From UBA7359 sp038142205 (GTDB taxonomy: Bacteria; Pseudomonadota; Gammaproteobacteria; Eutrophobiales; Eutrophobiaceae), in assembly GCA_038142205.1 (NCBI GenBank), contig JAYQJO010000001.1, positions 1,302,001 through 1,366,000 on the forward strand: DNA of 64,000 nt, read 5' to 3'. Every line of letters begins with the position of its first letter. Within the stretch, counting starts at the first letter, position 1. Shown piece by piece: positions 1-8,896 of the stretch. The notes under the pieces are model-generated. The model was not told the origin of the DNA, searched no databases, and was given only the letters and a program-made list of their open reading frames with translations. A program made the translations under genes and the position numbers.

Positions 1-1298
1 CCGATACAATGATATTCAAATCCGAATTTTATCATATCACCAGGCTCATAGACATTCCGTAAGTCTATGAACTTATTATCTTTCATGCTGCTCTTAATCC
101 TGGACAAATCCATCCCTCTAAAGACATTCCATTCGGTCAGGATCACTACTGCATCTGCTTTCTCAATGGCCTGATAGGGATCATCAACGTAATTTATACC
201 TTCTGGTAATAACTCTTTTGCCTCGTCCATACCTTTAGGATCATAGGCGTAGATTTGCGCCCCCTTTTCCAATAATACAGGTAATATCGATATTGCTGGA
301 GAATCACGCATGTCGTCCGTTTCGGGTTTGAATGTTAACCCTAGAATGGCAATACGTTTCCCAGATACATCATCATCAAATGCGCCCCTTATCTTCTTAA
401 TCATCCTTGCTTTTTGAGCCGCATTAACTTCGATTACGGATTCAACAATCCTGCTGGTTATACCGTGTTCCTGAGCTATTCTGACCAGAGCCTGAGTATC
501 TTTTGGAAAACATGAGCCTCCATAGCCTGGTCCCGGGTGTAAAAATTTTCTGCCTATTCGTCTATCCAATCCCATACCTTTTGAGACAGCATGAACATCG
601 GCACCAACAGCCTCACAAAGCATTGAGATTTCATTGATAAAGCTAATTTTTGTTGCAAGAAAAGCATTGGATGCATACTTTATTAATTCAGCACTTTCCA
701 AATCAGTAAATAGGAGAGGTGTTTCGATCAAATTCAGTGGTCTATATAGTTCCGTTAACAAGCTTTTGGCTTTATCAGACTCAACTCCGATTACAACACG
801 ATCCGGCCGCATAAAGTCGGATATAGCAGCGCCTTCCCGTAGAAACTCAGGGTTTGATGCAACGTCAAATTCAGCATCAGGACTCACTTCTTTTATAATG
901 CGCTTTACATTTCTTGCTGTTCCAACAGGAACAGTCGATTTATCCACTATTACAGTATAACCACTAAGGCTAGCAGCAATCTCCTTTGCTGCTTCATAGA
1001 CATAAGTAAGGTCAGCGTGTCCATCCCCTCGTCGTGTAGGTGTTCCTACTGCAATGAAAACCAGATCAGACTCAGCGATATGATTTTTATAAGACTGACT
1101 GAATTGTAATCGCCCTTCATTAACATTTTTACTTACCAGTTCTTTTAAACCGGGTTCATAAATAGGAATAACTCCTTGTTCCAAAGCACGAATCTTATTT
1201 TTATCTTTATCAATACAAACGACCTCTGCGCCAAACTCAGCAAAGCAGGTTCCAGAAACCAGACCGACATAACCTGAGCCTATTATCGATACTTTCAC
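1..1298 (-). CDS. ugd: UDP-glucose 6-dehydrogenase, 3' end cut by window edge
   Basis: Oxidises UDP-glucose to UDP-glucuronate with two NAD+, feeding uronic acid-containing surface polysaccharide. The N-terminus reads MKVSIIGSGYVGLVSG, a Rossmann dinucleotide fold. The catalytic cysteine lies in PGYGGSCFPKD (around base 520). Start chosen is GTG at 1298, which opens directly onto the conserved first strand. 432 full codons are present and the frame is still open at base 1 after a conserved-looking FEYHCIG, so only a few residues are probably missing. It starts 24 bases after the reconstructed stop of the TviB-like gene, in the same direction, so one operon is likely. The product would be the substrate of the 4-epimerase at 2610-3620. 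Family assignment is firm; the exact sugar substrate is by family. Confidence 0.93.
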   Translation of the reverse strand, partial: MKVSIIGSGYVGLVSGTCFAEFGAEVVCIDKDKNKIRALEQGVIPIYEPGLKELVSKNVNEGRLQFSQSYKNHIAESDLVFIAVGTPTRRGDGHADLTYVYEAAKEIAASLSGYTVIVDKSTVPVGTARNVKRIIKEVSPDAEFDVASNPEFLREGAAISDFMRPDRVVIGVESDKAKSLLTELYRPLNLIETPLLFTDLESAELIKYASNAFLATKISFINEISMLCEAVGADVHAVSKGMGLDRRIGRKFLHPGPGYGGSCFPKDTQALVRIAQEHGITSRIVESVIEVNAAQKARMIKKIRGAFDDDVSGKRIAILGLTFKPETDDMRDSPAISILPVLLEKGAQIYAYDPKGMDEAKELLPEGINYVDDPYQAIEKADAVVILTEWNVFRGMDLSRIKSSMKDNKFIDLRNVYEPGDMIKFGFEYHCI

Positions 1299-1322
1299 TC
1301 TAAAATATACCCCTTAATTATA

Positions 1323-2607
1323 TTACAGCCTGATTAAGGTTATTTCTTCTGGCTTTGAGTCACGTGGCAAGACTGATTTAACATCAAATATCACCCCTTT
1401 TCATCTTTAAGAAGGGTTGTTAACTCCGGCCAAGAACCTGTTAAAAAGAGTTTATGTGGTACAGCTAGAATCAATGCATCCGCTAGTTTTAAATCAACTT
1501 GCGGTACTATGTTCAAACCATACTCTTCCATCGCTTCTTCTGTTGAGGCCATGGGATCATGTATTTGCACTTCAAGTTCATAACTTTTCAATTCATCAAT
1601 AATATCTGTAACTCTTGTGTTTCTTAAATCAGGAACATCTTCTTTGAAAGTCAAACCCAATATAGTCACTATGGAAGATTTCACATTAACATCATTTTTT
1701 ATTAAAGCCTTTACAACTTGATTCGCAACAAAGCTGCCCATGCCATCGTTAATACTACGACCTGCTAATATCACTTGTGGAATATATCCCATGATTGATG
1801 CTTTATGCGTTAAATAATAAGGGTCTACGCCAATACAATGCCCCCCACTAGGCCTGGGCGAAAAGGAAGAAAGTTCCACTTTGTTCCAGCTGCTTCCAAT
1901 ACATCAACAGTATCTATATCCATTCTTTCAAAAATCAGACTTAACTCATTCATCAAGGAGATATTTAAATCACGTTGCGTATTCTCAATTACCTTGGCAG
2001 CCTCGGCAACCTTAATTGTAGTTGCTCGATAAACACCTGCTGTTACGACAGATTCATAAACTTTGGCAACAATCTCCAGCACATCAGGGGTTTGCCCAGA
2101 AACGACCTTAGTAATAGATGTAAATGTATGTTCTTTATCACCTGGATTAATACGCTCAGGAGAATAACCTACAAAAAAATCTTTACCGCAGACTAAATTA
2201 GATTCTGTCTCGAGTACGGGCACACAATCCTCTTCCGTCGCACCAGGATAAACTGTAGATTCATATACAACGATATCCCCCTTTTTAAGTTGTTGTCCAA
2301 CGGTTCTTGATGCAGCTAAGACCGGACTTAAATCGGGATGCTTGGCCTCATTAATTGGAGTAGGCACTGCAATGATATGAAAATCTGCAGATTTAATGTC
2401 GATTGCATTTGGGGTGAAAACAATATCTGAGTCTCTTAATTCACCTGACTCGACTTCCAAAGTATTATCTACCCCGGATTTCAGTTCAGCAATCCGCGCA
2501 TTATCTACATCAAAGCCAATTACCTTTCCTGCTTTACCAAATGCTACAGCTACAGGCAAGCCAACATAGCCCAAACCTATAACCGAAATCTTACGACCGT
2601 GTGACAT
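1323..2607 (-). CDS. TviB/WbpA-type UDP-N-acetylhexosamine 6-dehydrogenase, interrupted by two single-base lesions
   Basis: Nucleotide-sugar dehydrogenase making a UDP-N-acetylhexosaminuronic acid. The N-terminal part (2607 to about 1841) has ISVIGLGYVGLPVAVAFG. The second part carries GGHCIGVDPYYLTHKA with the catalytic cysteine and ILGLTFKEDVPDLRN. The two lie in different frames: the run of six G (minus strand, 1841-1846) must be seven to read VGGHCIGVDP. At 1394-1397 four G must be five; the frame then continues into the family's usual end DVKSVL...LIRL and stops at 1323. The repaired length is 428 residues, close to TviB. Both lesions are one G short in a G run. Sequencing error is the simplest reading; a decayed or phase-variable gene is possible. 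TviB-like versus WbpA-like specificity cannot be settled here. Confidence 0.85.
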
Positions 2608-2609
2608 TA

Positions 2610-3620
2610 CTATTTAACTCCGTGATATTCTTTATACCAATTCACAAACCTTTCTATACCTAACTCAATGGGAGTATCGGGTCTATAATTAATATCCTTT
2701 TCTAAATCATCAATATCAGCATAGGTTTCTGGTACATCACCGGGCTGTAAGGGTAAAAAATTAATCTCGGCCTTTTTACCTATCTTGTCTTCCAGGATAT
2801 GAATATAATCCATCAACTGAACGGGCTGATTATTACCTATGTTATACAAACGATAAGGTGCCATACTGGTTCCAGGATCAGGAACTGTACCATCCCACGT
2901 TTCGTTTGGAGTAGCTACCGTGTCACATACTCCTACTACACCGGAAACAATATCATCTACATAGGTAAAGTCACGTGCATGATGTCCGTTATTAAAAACA
3001 TCAATAGGTTTCCCCTCAAAGATGTTCTTAGTAAACAAAAACAAAGACATATCGGGCCTACCCCATGGCCCATAAACTGTAAAGAAACGCAATCCAGTTG
3101 TTGGCAGTTGATATAAATAACTATAAGTATGTGCCATTAATTCATTACTTTTCTTGGTTGCTGCATAAAGCGAGAGCGGATGATCAACGTTATCGTGAAC
3201 CGAAAAAGGTTTGCTGGTGTTAGCCCCATATACAGAACTTGAAGAAGCATAAGTCAAATGCTCAACGTTGTTATGGCGACAAACTTCAAGAATATTGATA
3301 AAGCCCTGAATATTAGCATTAATATAAGCAAACGGGTTTTCAAGTGAATATCTAACACCAGCCTGCGCCGCAAGATGAATTACTCGATCAATTTTATTTT
3401 CCTCAAAAATTGATTTGACTGCTTCATAATTAATTATATCAAGCTTTTGAAAAATAAACTTTTCACGCCCTCTAATTTTTTCTAGTCGAGCTAATTTTAA
3501 ATTCACATCATAATAATCATTTAGGTTATCAACACCATAAACATGATCACCTCGTTCAAGCAATCGTGTTGCAACATGAGATCCAATAAACCCGGCAGCA
3601 CCTGTTAAAAAAACGTTCAT
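2610..3620 (-). CDS. UDP-glucuronate 4-epimerase (extended SDR)
   Basis: Converts UDP-glucuronate to UDP-galacturonate using bound NAD+. The 336-residue protein begins MNVFLTGAAGFIGSH (the GxxGxxG nucleotide site). It has the SSSSVYG active-site strand and the catalytic YAATKK (YxxxK). The segments RFFTVYGPWGRPDM and ARDFTYVDDIV are typical of the UDP-glucuronate 4-epimerase branch of the GalE-like family. Its stop lies two bases before the start of the TviB-like dehydrogenase, so the two are translated together. With ugd at 1-1298 it gives a complete route from UDP-glucose to UDP-GalA. Nothing in the sequence excludes a related epimerase specificity. Confidence 0.92.
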   Translation of the reverse strand: MNVFLTGAAGFIGSHVATRLLERGDHVYGVDNLNDYYDVNLKLARLEKIRGREKFIFQKLDIINYEAVKSIFEENKIDRVIHLAAQAGVRYSLENPFAYINANIQGFINILEVCRHNNVEHLTYASSSSVYGANTSKPFSVHDNVDHPLSLYAATKKSNELMAHTYSYLYQLPTTGLRFFTVYGPWGRPDMSLFLFTKNIFEGKPIDVFNNGHHARDFTYVDDIVSGVVGVCDTVATPNETWDGTVPDPGTSMAPYRLYNIGNNQPVQLMDYIHILEDKIGKKAEINFLPLQPGDVPETYADIDDLEKDINYRPDTPIELGIERFVNWYKEYHGVK

Positions 3621-3672
3621 AATTTTAATTCAATCTATATTGTTAATTAAATTTACTGAGACATACTTTAAT

Positions 3673-4401
3673 TTAATATTTAAACGGAGAAATACTTTCA
3701 TCCAGTTTTTCACCTAAATACCATGTTTTCATAAGTTGGTTATACCTTTGTAACGCATCAGCACGACCAAAATCGTATGCTCTTTTATACCATTCTTTCG
3801 CAAATGCCTTGCTTTTATGCATAAATGCGGCCTCTGCTAATATATACATATCATCACTGATATTAATCCTTCCATCTTTCTCATTAGTTACATTGATATA
3901 ATTTTTGTTTTCCTCAATCATTTTTTTCAATGTTTTACTTAACATCAGTATCCCACTATTTCTTATACTTTTATCGCGTCGAAATATTGGGTCTGGGGCA
4001 TTCGAGTATAGTTTTGCCAGCTCTAATTCAGCCTTCAATTTAAAGTATTCATTTTTCTTATCATCTGCTATCATTATATTTAGAGTTAACAATGATTTCT
4101 TTTCTTCAAAATCAATTATCGACTTATACTCAGGAATAATTTTAACAGCACCCAACCAAATTATAAAAATTATATAAATATTTATAAAAATAATAATCGA
4201 TAGATGAGTTTTTTTAGAAACTAGGTATCTTTCAAATTCGGATACAAGAATTAATGTTATAAAAGCTGAAAATAATACAACATACAAAAACTCTATCGTA
4301 TTTGAACGTAGTGAAGCAAGAATCACAGTCAGAATACTTGCAAGCGATCCCAATAATACAATTATCCACAAAAATTTGTCGCCGGAAGATAACCTAAACA
4401 T
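3673..4401 (-). CDS. Membrane protein with Sel1/TPR-like C-terminus, function unknown
   Basis: 242 residues. Three hydrophobic segments at about residues 11-30, 37-53 and 67-90 suggest an inner-membrane protein with a cytoplasmic or periplasmic tail. The tail is Lys/Glu-rich. It ends in a Sel1/TPR-like helical pair, AKEWYKRAYDFGRADALQRY, which resembles the conserved end of a Sel1 repeat. I do not recognise the family as a whole. It lies just upstream of the polysaccharide nucleotide-sugar genes on the same strand, 52 bases before the epimerase start. Its AT content is higher than its neighbours'. A role in polysaccharide assembly is only a guess from position. Confidence 0.7.
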   Translation of the reverse strand: MFRLSSGDKFLWIIVLLGSLASILTVILASLRSNTIEFLYVVLFSAFITLILVSEFERYLVSKKTHLSIIIFINIYIIFIIWLGAVKIIPEYKSIIDFEEKKSLLTLNIMIADDKKNEYFKLKAELELAKLYSNAPDPIFRRDKSIRNSGILMLSKTLKKMIEENKNYINVTNEKDGRINISDDMYILAEAAFMHKSKAFAKEWYKRAYDFGRADALQRYNQLMKTWYLGEKLDESISPFKY

Positions 4402-4597
4402 AATTTTGGCTCACTCAGTCAGAAAAAAAATCACTTTCTAAAGTCAACTATATATTTAACGAACTTAAATTAAGATGGCTTCCTCAAGGAAACTGATTAC
4501 TACTCCCTATACGAACCAACCATCGCTTCTCTCGATTTTTAAATTCATTCCATACAAATTTGTTGAACTAAAATTCTTATTCTGGAATACCATTATT

Positions 4598-4622
4598 AAA
4601 GCAGCAGTTTTAATGCCGCTTT
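4598..4622 (-). terminator. Stem-loop after the tRNA-Glu gene
   Basis: On the minus strand AAAGCGGCA and TGCTGCTTT pair over nine positions (one G-U) around a seven-base loop, seven bases past the encoded CCA of tRNA-Glu. The tail on this strand is only TTTAATAAT, so termination could be weak. The plus strand has a better T run (CTTTTT), so it may act in both directions or serve mainly for 3' processing. Confidence 0.55.
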
Positions 4623-4628
4623 TTATAG

Positions 4629-4704
4629 TGGCGTCCCCAAGGGGATTCGAACCCCTGTTGCCGCCGTGAAAGGGCAGTGTCCTAGGCCTCTAGACGATGG
4701 GGAC
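4629..4704 (-). tRNA. tRNA-Glu (TTC)
   Basis: The minus strand folds as a complete cloverleaf. The acceptor stem is GTCCCCA/TGGGGAC, the anticodon loop is CTTTCAC with TTC, and the T-loop is GGTTCGAATCC. The discriminator G and CCA are encoded at 4632-4629. It is the last gene of a gltX, tRNA-Ala, tRNA-Glu series on the same strand. Confidence 0.97.
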
Positions 4705-4725
4705 AATATGACTTGTCTATATATT

Positions 4726-4801
4726 TGGTGGAGCTAGGCGGGATCGAACCGCCGACCTCTACACTGCCAGTGTAGCGCTCTCCCAGCTGAGCTATAGCCC
4801 C
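4726..4801 (-). tRNA. tRNA-Ala (GGC)
   Basis: The minus strand begins GGGGCTATAGCTCAGCTGGG (acceptor and D arm). The anticodon stem is CTACA around loop CTGGCAG, anticodon GGC. The T arm holds GGTTCGATCC and the 3' end is encoded CCA (4728-4726). It lies 21 bases upstream of tRNA-Glu and 55 bases downstream of the gltX stop, so it is probably co-transcribed. Confidence 0.97.
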
Positions 4802-4856
4802 ATAAAAAACTGCTAACTCAACAAGGCGGCGACTCTACGTGAGAGCTTGAATTCTG

Positions 4857-6260
4857 TCAAGATTTACTACGACTTTCAATGAAATCAATGCCTTTACGCA
4901 ATCGGGACAAGCTCTTTTCCTGTCCTAATAAACGCAAGGTATCATCAATGCTGGGAGAAATACCTGTACCTGAAACAGCAACTCGAAGTGGCTGTCCTAT
5001 TTTGCCCATTTTCATCTCGAACTTTTCAGCCGTACCTTCAATGGCCGCCTTAATGTTTTCATTATTCCAATGCTGAATCACTTCTAATGATTCATAAAGA
5101 ACATTCAGAGGTTCTAGAACTACCGGACGTAAATGTTTTTTCGCAGCATTTTCAGCATACTCATCAAAATCTTTATAAAAAAGCAAACTTTGTTCAGCTA
5201 AGTCTTTTAGGGTTTCTGTACGCTGCTTTTGTATATCAATTAAATCTTCTAGATCAGGGCCGTTTTCAATGTTAATACCCATCGCTTTAAATATCTGGCT
5301 AAGAGGTTCTTTTAATAATGCATTGTCCGTATTTTTTAAATAATGCTGATTTAACCAAAGTAATTTTTCTGGATTAATACTCGAAGCAGATTTATTCACA
5401 TCCTTGATATTAAAACTAGCCATCATTTCTTCAATGGAAAATATTTCCTGATCGCCTTTAGACCAACCCAAGCGTACTAAGTAATTCAAGACCGCTTCTG
5501 GCAAATAGCCCTCTTCCTTATATTGCAAAACACTTGCAGCACCGTCTCGTTTTGATAACTTCTTACCGTTCGGGCCCAGTATCATGGGGATATGCGCATA
5601 GTTCGGAATTACAGCATCCAATGCTTTCAGTATATTAATTTGTCTAGGCGTATTGTTTAAATGATCATCACCACGAATAACATCCGTAATTCCCATATCC
5701 ATATCGTCAACAACGACCGTTAAGTTATAAGTAGGCGTTCCATCTGAACGAGCAATAATTAAATCATCCAACTCACTATTCTCAAACACAACGCTGCCTT
5801 GCACATGATCATCAACAATCACCTGACCTTCAGTAGGGATCTTAAACCTTATTACAGCGTTAGCATCTGTTACATTTGATGAACGGCAATACCCATCGTA
5901 ACGTGGCTTTTCACCAAGTGACATAGCTTCTTCTCTAAGCTTCTCTACGCGCTCTTTCGAACAAGTACAACGATAAGCATGCCCTTTATCTAATAACTGA
6001 TTAATGATTTCTTTATAGCGGTCAAACCGATGTGTTTGATAATAAGGCCCTTCGTCATGCGCCAGACCTAACCATTTCATACCATCCAGAATAACTTGAA
6101 CGGCTTCATCTGTAGAACGTTCACGATCAGTATCTTCAATACGTAAAACAAACTGTCCTTGATGATGCTTTGCATATAACCAGGAAAAAAGAGCAGTACG
6201 AATACCACCAATATGTAATAAGCCGGTAGGGCTAGGCGCAAAACGTGTTTTTACACTCAT
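4857..6260 (-). CDS. gltX: Glutamyl-tRNA synthetase
   Basis: Class I synthetase charging tRNA-Glu in the cytoplasm, 467 residues, the usual length. The HIGH-type signature is in PTGLLHIGGIRTALF near the N-terminus. The KMSKS-type loop is KKLSKRDGA, about residue 240. Between them lie the GluRS segments LRIEDTDRERS and RGDDHLNN. The C-terminal half is the helical anticodon-binding domain. It starts with ATG 21 bases after the rfaH stop. The tRNA-Ala and tRNA-Glu genes follow directly, so the enzyme and one of its substrates may share a transcript. Confidence 0.97.
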   Translation of the reverse strand: MSVKTRFAPSPTGLLHIGGIRTALFSWLYAKHHQGQFVLRIEDTDRERSTDEAVQVILDGMKWLGLAHDEGPYYQTHRFDRYKEIINQLLDKGHAYRCTCSKERVEKLREEAMSLGEKPRYDGYCRSSNVTDANAVIRFKIPTEGQVIVDDHVQGSVVFENSELDDLIIARSDGTPTYNLTVVVDDMDMGITDVIRGDDHLNNTPRQINILKALDAVIPNYAHIPMILGPNGKKLSKRDGAASVLQYKEEGYLPEAVLNYLVRLGWSKGDQEIFSIEEMMASFNIKDVNKSASSINPEKLLWLNQHYLKNTDNALLKEPLSQIFKAMGINIENGPDLEDLIDIQKQRTETLKDLAEQSLLFYKDFDEYAENAAKKHLRPVVLEPLNVLYESLEVIQHWNNENIKAAIEGTAEKFEMKMGKIGQPLRVAVSGTGISPSIDDTLRLLGQEKSLSRLRKGIDFIESRSKS

Positions 6261-6281
6261 AAAATAATTTTTAATAATTAA

Positions 6282-6779
6282 CTACGCGGTTTCTATTTCA
6301 AATTGATCAAGATTTATAGCAACATGCTTTTCAGCAATACCTAGTAAAACAATAACCCTATCTCTAGATTGTTTCTCAGAAAAAACAGCTTCATATCCTT
6401 CAAAAGGACCTGAATTGATACGCACCTTATCACCTTGCTTGTACTCTTTATCGGGTAGACAAACCAAACCGTCTTCATTTTCACGTTTACGAATATGCTC
6501 AATTAACGTATTAGGAACACGCGCCGCTTCAACACCAAATCGCACTAATTTTTGAACACCTATCGTCGAACGGATAGGCCCCCAATCATCTTGCTGGTTA
6601 TCCAAATTAATAAATAAATAACGAGGGAACATTGCAGAGGGAACTTTCACAGAACGCCCTCCTTTTTTTCTTAAACCCAAAATTTTAGGTAAGTATGTTT
6701 CATAGCCCTGACGCTCCAAATTATCAAGCGCAACATCTTCTTGAGAAGGTTTTGTATAAATTAAATACCAAGCACGCAT
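6282..6779 (-). CDS. rfaH: Transcription antitermination protein RfaH
   Basis: NusG paralogue that joins RNA polymerase at ops sites and lowers termination in long operons for surface polysaccharide and secreted proteins. 165 residues. The N-terminal NGN domain runs from MRAWYLIYTKPSQEDVA to about residue 100, with the RfaH-like FPRYLFINLD and GVQKLVRFG. A KOW-type C-terminal domain follows (GDKVRINSGPFEGYEAVF). It is shorter than housekeeping NusG and has the RfaH-like replacement of the NusG N-terminus. By eye I find no GGCGGTAGC ops element on either strand. The polysaccharide cluster at 1-4.4 kb and the giant adhesin are the obvious kinds of target. Confidence 0.88.
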   Translation of the reverse strand: MRAWYLIYTKPSQEDVALDNLERQGYETYLPKILGLRKKGGRSVKVPSAMFPRYLFINLDNQQDDWGPIRSTIGVQKLVRFGVEAARVPNTLIEHIRKRENEDGLVCLPDKEYKQGDKVRINSGPFEGYEAVFSEKQSRDRVIVLLGIAEKHVAINLDQFEIETA

Positions 6780-6810
6780 AATTGCATTTAAAAATTAATA
6801 TCGAAGGCTA

Positions 6811-7455
6811 TTAAATACTTTGAAACAGCCACGGCGTAATTGACGAGCGTTGTTTTTCATATTCACGGATCTCATCAGCATAATTTAACGTTAAACCAAT
6901 ATCATCCAAGCCTTCTAACAAGCGCTCTTTCAAACCAGCATCAATATCAAATGAATACTTTTCTTTTTCATCCGTTTCGACAAATTGCTCTTCAAGACTA
7001 ATTGTTATTTTTAATCCATCATTATCCTGAGCAGCATTAAACAAAGCATCTATTTCTTCTGTTTTTAATCGAATAGGTAAAAAACCATTCTTAAATGAAT
7101 TACTGTAAAAGATATCGCCAAAGCTCGGCGCTAACACTGCTTTCAAACCAAAGTCAGTAATTGCCCAGACAGCATGCTCTCTAGACGAACCACAACCAAA
7201 GTTCTCTCTTGCTAATAAAATTTCTGCTTTATCATAAGGAGCTTGATTTAAAACAAAATCAGGGTTCACCTTTCTTTCTTGATTATTTTCCAAAAGGTTA
7301 GCCGTATCTAAGTAACGCCATTCATCAAACAAGTTTGGCCCAAAACCACTGCGTTTAATTGATTTTAAAAATTGCTTTGGAATAATTGCATCTGTATCAA
7401 CATTAGAACGGTCTAACGGTGCAACAATTCCAGTAAACGTTTTAAACTTTTTCAT
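6811..7455 (-). CDS. leuD: 3-isopropylmalate dehydratase small subunit
   Basis: Swivel-domain subunit of isopropylmalate isomerase in leucine synthesis; works with LeuC. It has LDRSNVDTDAIIPKQFLK near the N-terminus and the family's NFGCGSSREHAVWA segment. I prefer ATG at 7455 (MKKFKTFTG, 214 residues). AGGGTG lies about seven bases upstream of it. The in-frame GTG at 7464 has little room for a ribosome site after the leuC stop at 7466. Spacing indicates a leuCD operon; leuA and leuB are not in the window. Confidence 0.95.
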   Translation of the reverse strand: MKKFKTFTGIVAPLDRSNVDTDAIIPKQFLKSIKRSGFGPNLFDEWRYLDTANLLENNQERKVNPDFVLNQAPYDKAEILLARENFGCGSSREHAVWAITDFGLKAVLAPSFGDIFYSNSFKNGFLPIRLKTEEIDALFNAAQDNDGLKITISLEEQFVETDEKEKYSFDIDAGLKERLLEGLDDIGLTLNYADEIREYEKQRSSITPWLFQSI

Positions 7456-7465
7456 TAGCGACACC

Positions 7466-8863
7466 CTAAAACTTTCTTACATCAACAAAATGACCGGCAA
7501 TAGCAGCAGCAGCAGCCATGCCCGGACTGACTAAATGTGTGCGCCCGCCAGGCCCTTGTCGACCTTCAAAATTTCGATTAGACGTCGAAGCACAACGTTC
7601 ACCGGTTTTCAATTGATCCGGGTTCATACCTAAACACATTGAACAACCAGGATCTCGCCACTCAAAGCCTGATTCTTTAAAAATCTCATCAAGACCTTCT
7701 TTTTCCGCTTGTTGTTTTACCAGTCCTGAACCAGGAACAACCATGGCCAGTTTCACATCACCAGAGACTTTTTTACCTTTAATAACATCTGCTGCTTCTC
7801 TTAAATCCTCTATTCGAGAGTTAGTACAAGAACCGATAAAAACCTTATCAATATTTATGTCGGTAATAGACGTATTCGCTTTAAGATCCATATACTTCAA
7901 AGCGTTCTCAATACTTTCACGTTTAACATCACTGCTTTCCTGTTTTGGATCAGGCACAGTATTCGTTACTGAGATCACCATTTCTGGCGATGTGCCCCAA
8001 GTAACTTGCGGCTCTATTAATGTCGCATCAAGTTCAATAACCTTATCAAACTGGGCACCATCATCACTTTTAAGATTACGCCAAATTTCAGCTGCGCGTT
8101 GCCATTCTTCACCTTTTGGAGCATAAGGACGACCTTCAACATAATCTATCGTTGTTTGATCAACCGCAACTAAACCAACACGTGCGCCCGCTTCAATCGC
8201 CATATTACAAACCGTCATACGCCCTTCCATAGACAATGCCTGAATCGCATCACCTGCAAACTCAATCGTATAACCTGTACCACCCGCGGTTCCAATTTCG
8301 CCTATGATGGCAAGCACAATATCTTTTGCCGTAATGCCTTTACCAACTTGCCCATTCACTTTAATCAACATGTTTTTCGCTTTCTTCTGCACCAAACACT
8401 GCGTTGCTAAAACATGCTCAACTTCAGACGTGCCAATCCCGAATGCCATCGCACCTAAAGCACCATTCGTTGACGTATGCGAATCACCACAGACAATCGT
8501 CATACCCGGTAAGCAAGCACCCTGCTCGGGACCAATAACATGCACAATACCTGGACGTTCATCAAACATATCAAACTTGGTAATACCTGTTTCTTTACAG
8601 TTTGCATCGAGTGTTTCGAGTTGCAATTTTGAAATCGGATCTTCTATCACCTCACGGTTAACCGTAGGCACATTATGATCTGGCACAGCTAAATTTGTAT
8701 TCAACCGCCATGGTTTACGACCTGCCAGCTTAAGTCCTTCAAAAGCTTGTGGAGACGTCACTTCATGCAAGAGTTGTCGATCGATATAGATCAACGCCGT
8801 CCCGTCACCGTAATCATGTACCACATGATCATCCCAAAGTTTGTCATAAAGTGTTTTTACCAT
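7466..8863 (-). CDS. leuC: 3-isopropylmalate dehydratase large subunit
   Basis: Aconitase-family [4Fe-4S] enzyme, catalytic subunit of isopropylmalate isomerase. 465 residues, the normal length. Cluster ligands are visible as the Cys in GSCTNSR and the pair in PGCSMCLGMN. Also present are CGDSHTSTNGALGAMAFG and the end EGRQGPGGRTHLVSPGMAAAAA. It begins with ATG and is followed almost immediately by leuD. The gene is intact, in contrast to acuI upstream. Confidence 0.97.
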   Translation of the reverse strand: MVKTLYDKLWDDHVVHDYGDGTALIYIDRQLLHEVTSPQAFEGLKLAGRKPWRLNTNLAVPDHNVPTVNREVIEDPISKLQLETLDANCKETGITKFDMFDERPGIVHVIGPEQGACLPGMTIVCGDSHTSTNGALGAMAFGIGTSEVEHVLATQCLVQKKAKNMLIKVNGQVGKGITAKDIVLAIIGEIGTAGGTGYTIEFAGDAIQALSMEGRMTVCNMAIEAGARVGLVAVDQTTIDYVEGRPYAPKGEEWQRAAEIWRNLKSDDGAQFDKVIELDATLIEPQVTWGTSPEMVISVTNTVPDPKQESSDVKRESIENALKYMDLKANTSITDINIDKVFIGSCTNSRIEDLREAADVIKGKKVSGDVKLAMVVPGSGLVKQQAEKEGLDEIFKESGFEWRDPGCSMCLGMNPDQLKTGERCASTSNRNFEGRQGPGGRTHLVSPGMAAAAAIAGHFVDVRKF

Positions 8864-8896
8864 TATTTAATACTCATTTATTATATTTATTCATCA

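Noticed and set aside
1417..3116. Plus-strand ORFs across the nucleotide-sugar genes
   Set aside because: Shadows of well-recognised minus-strand enzymes; no motif or ribosome site.
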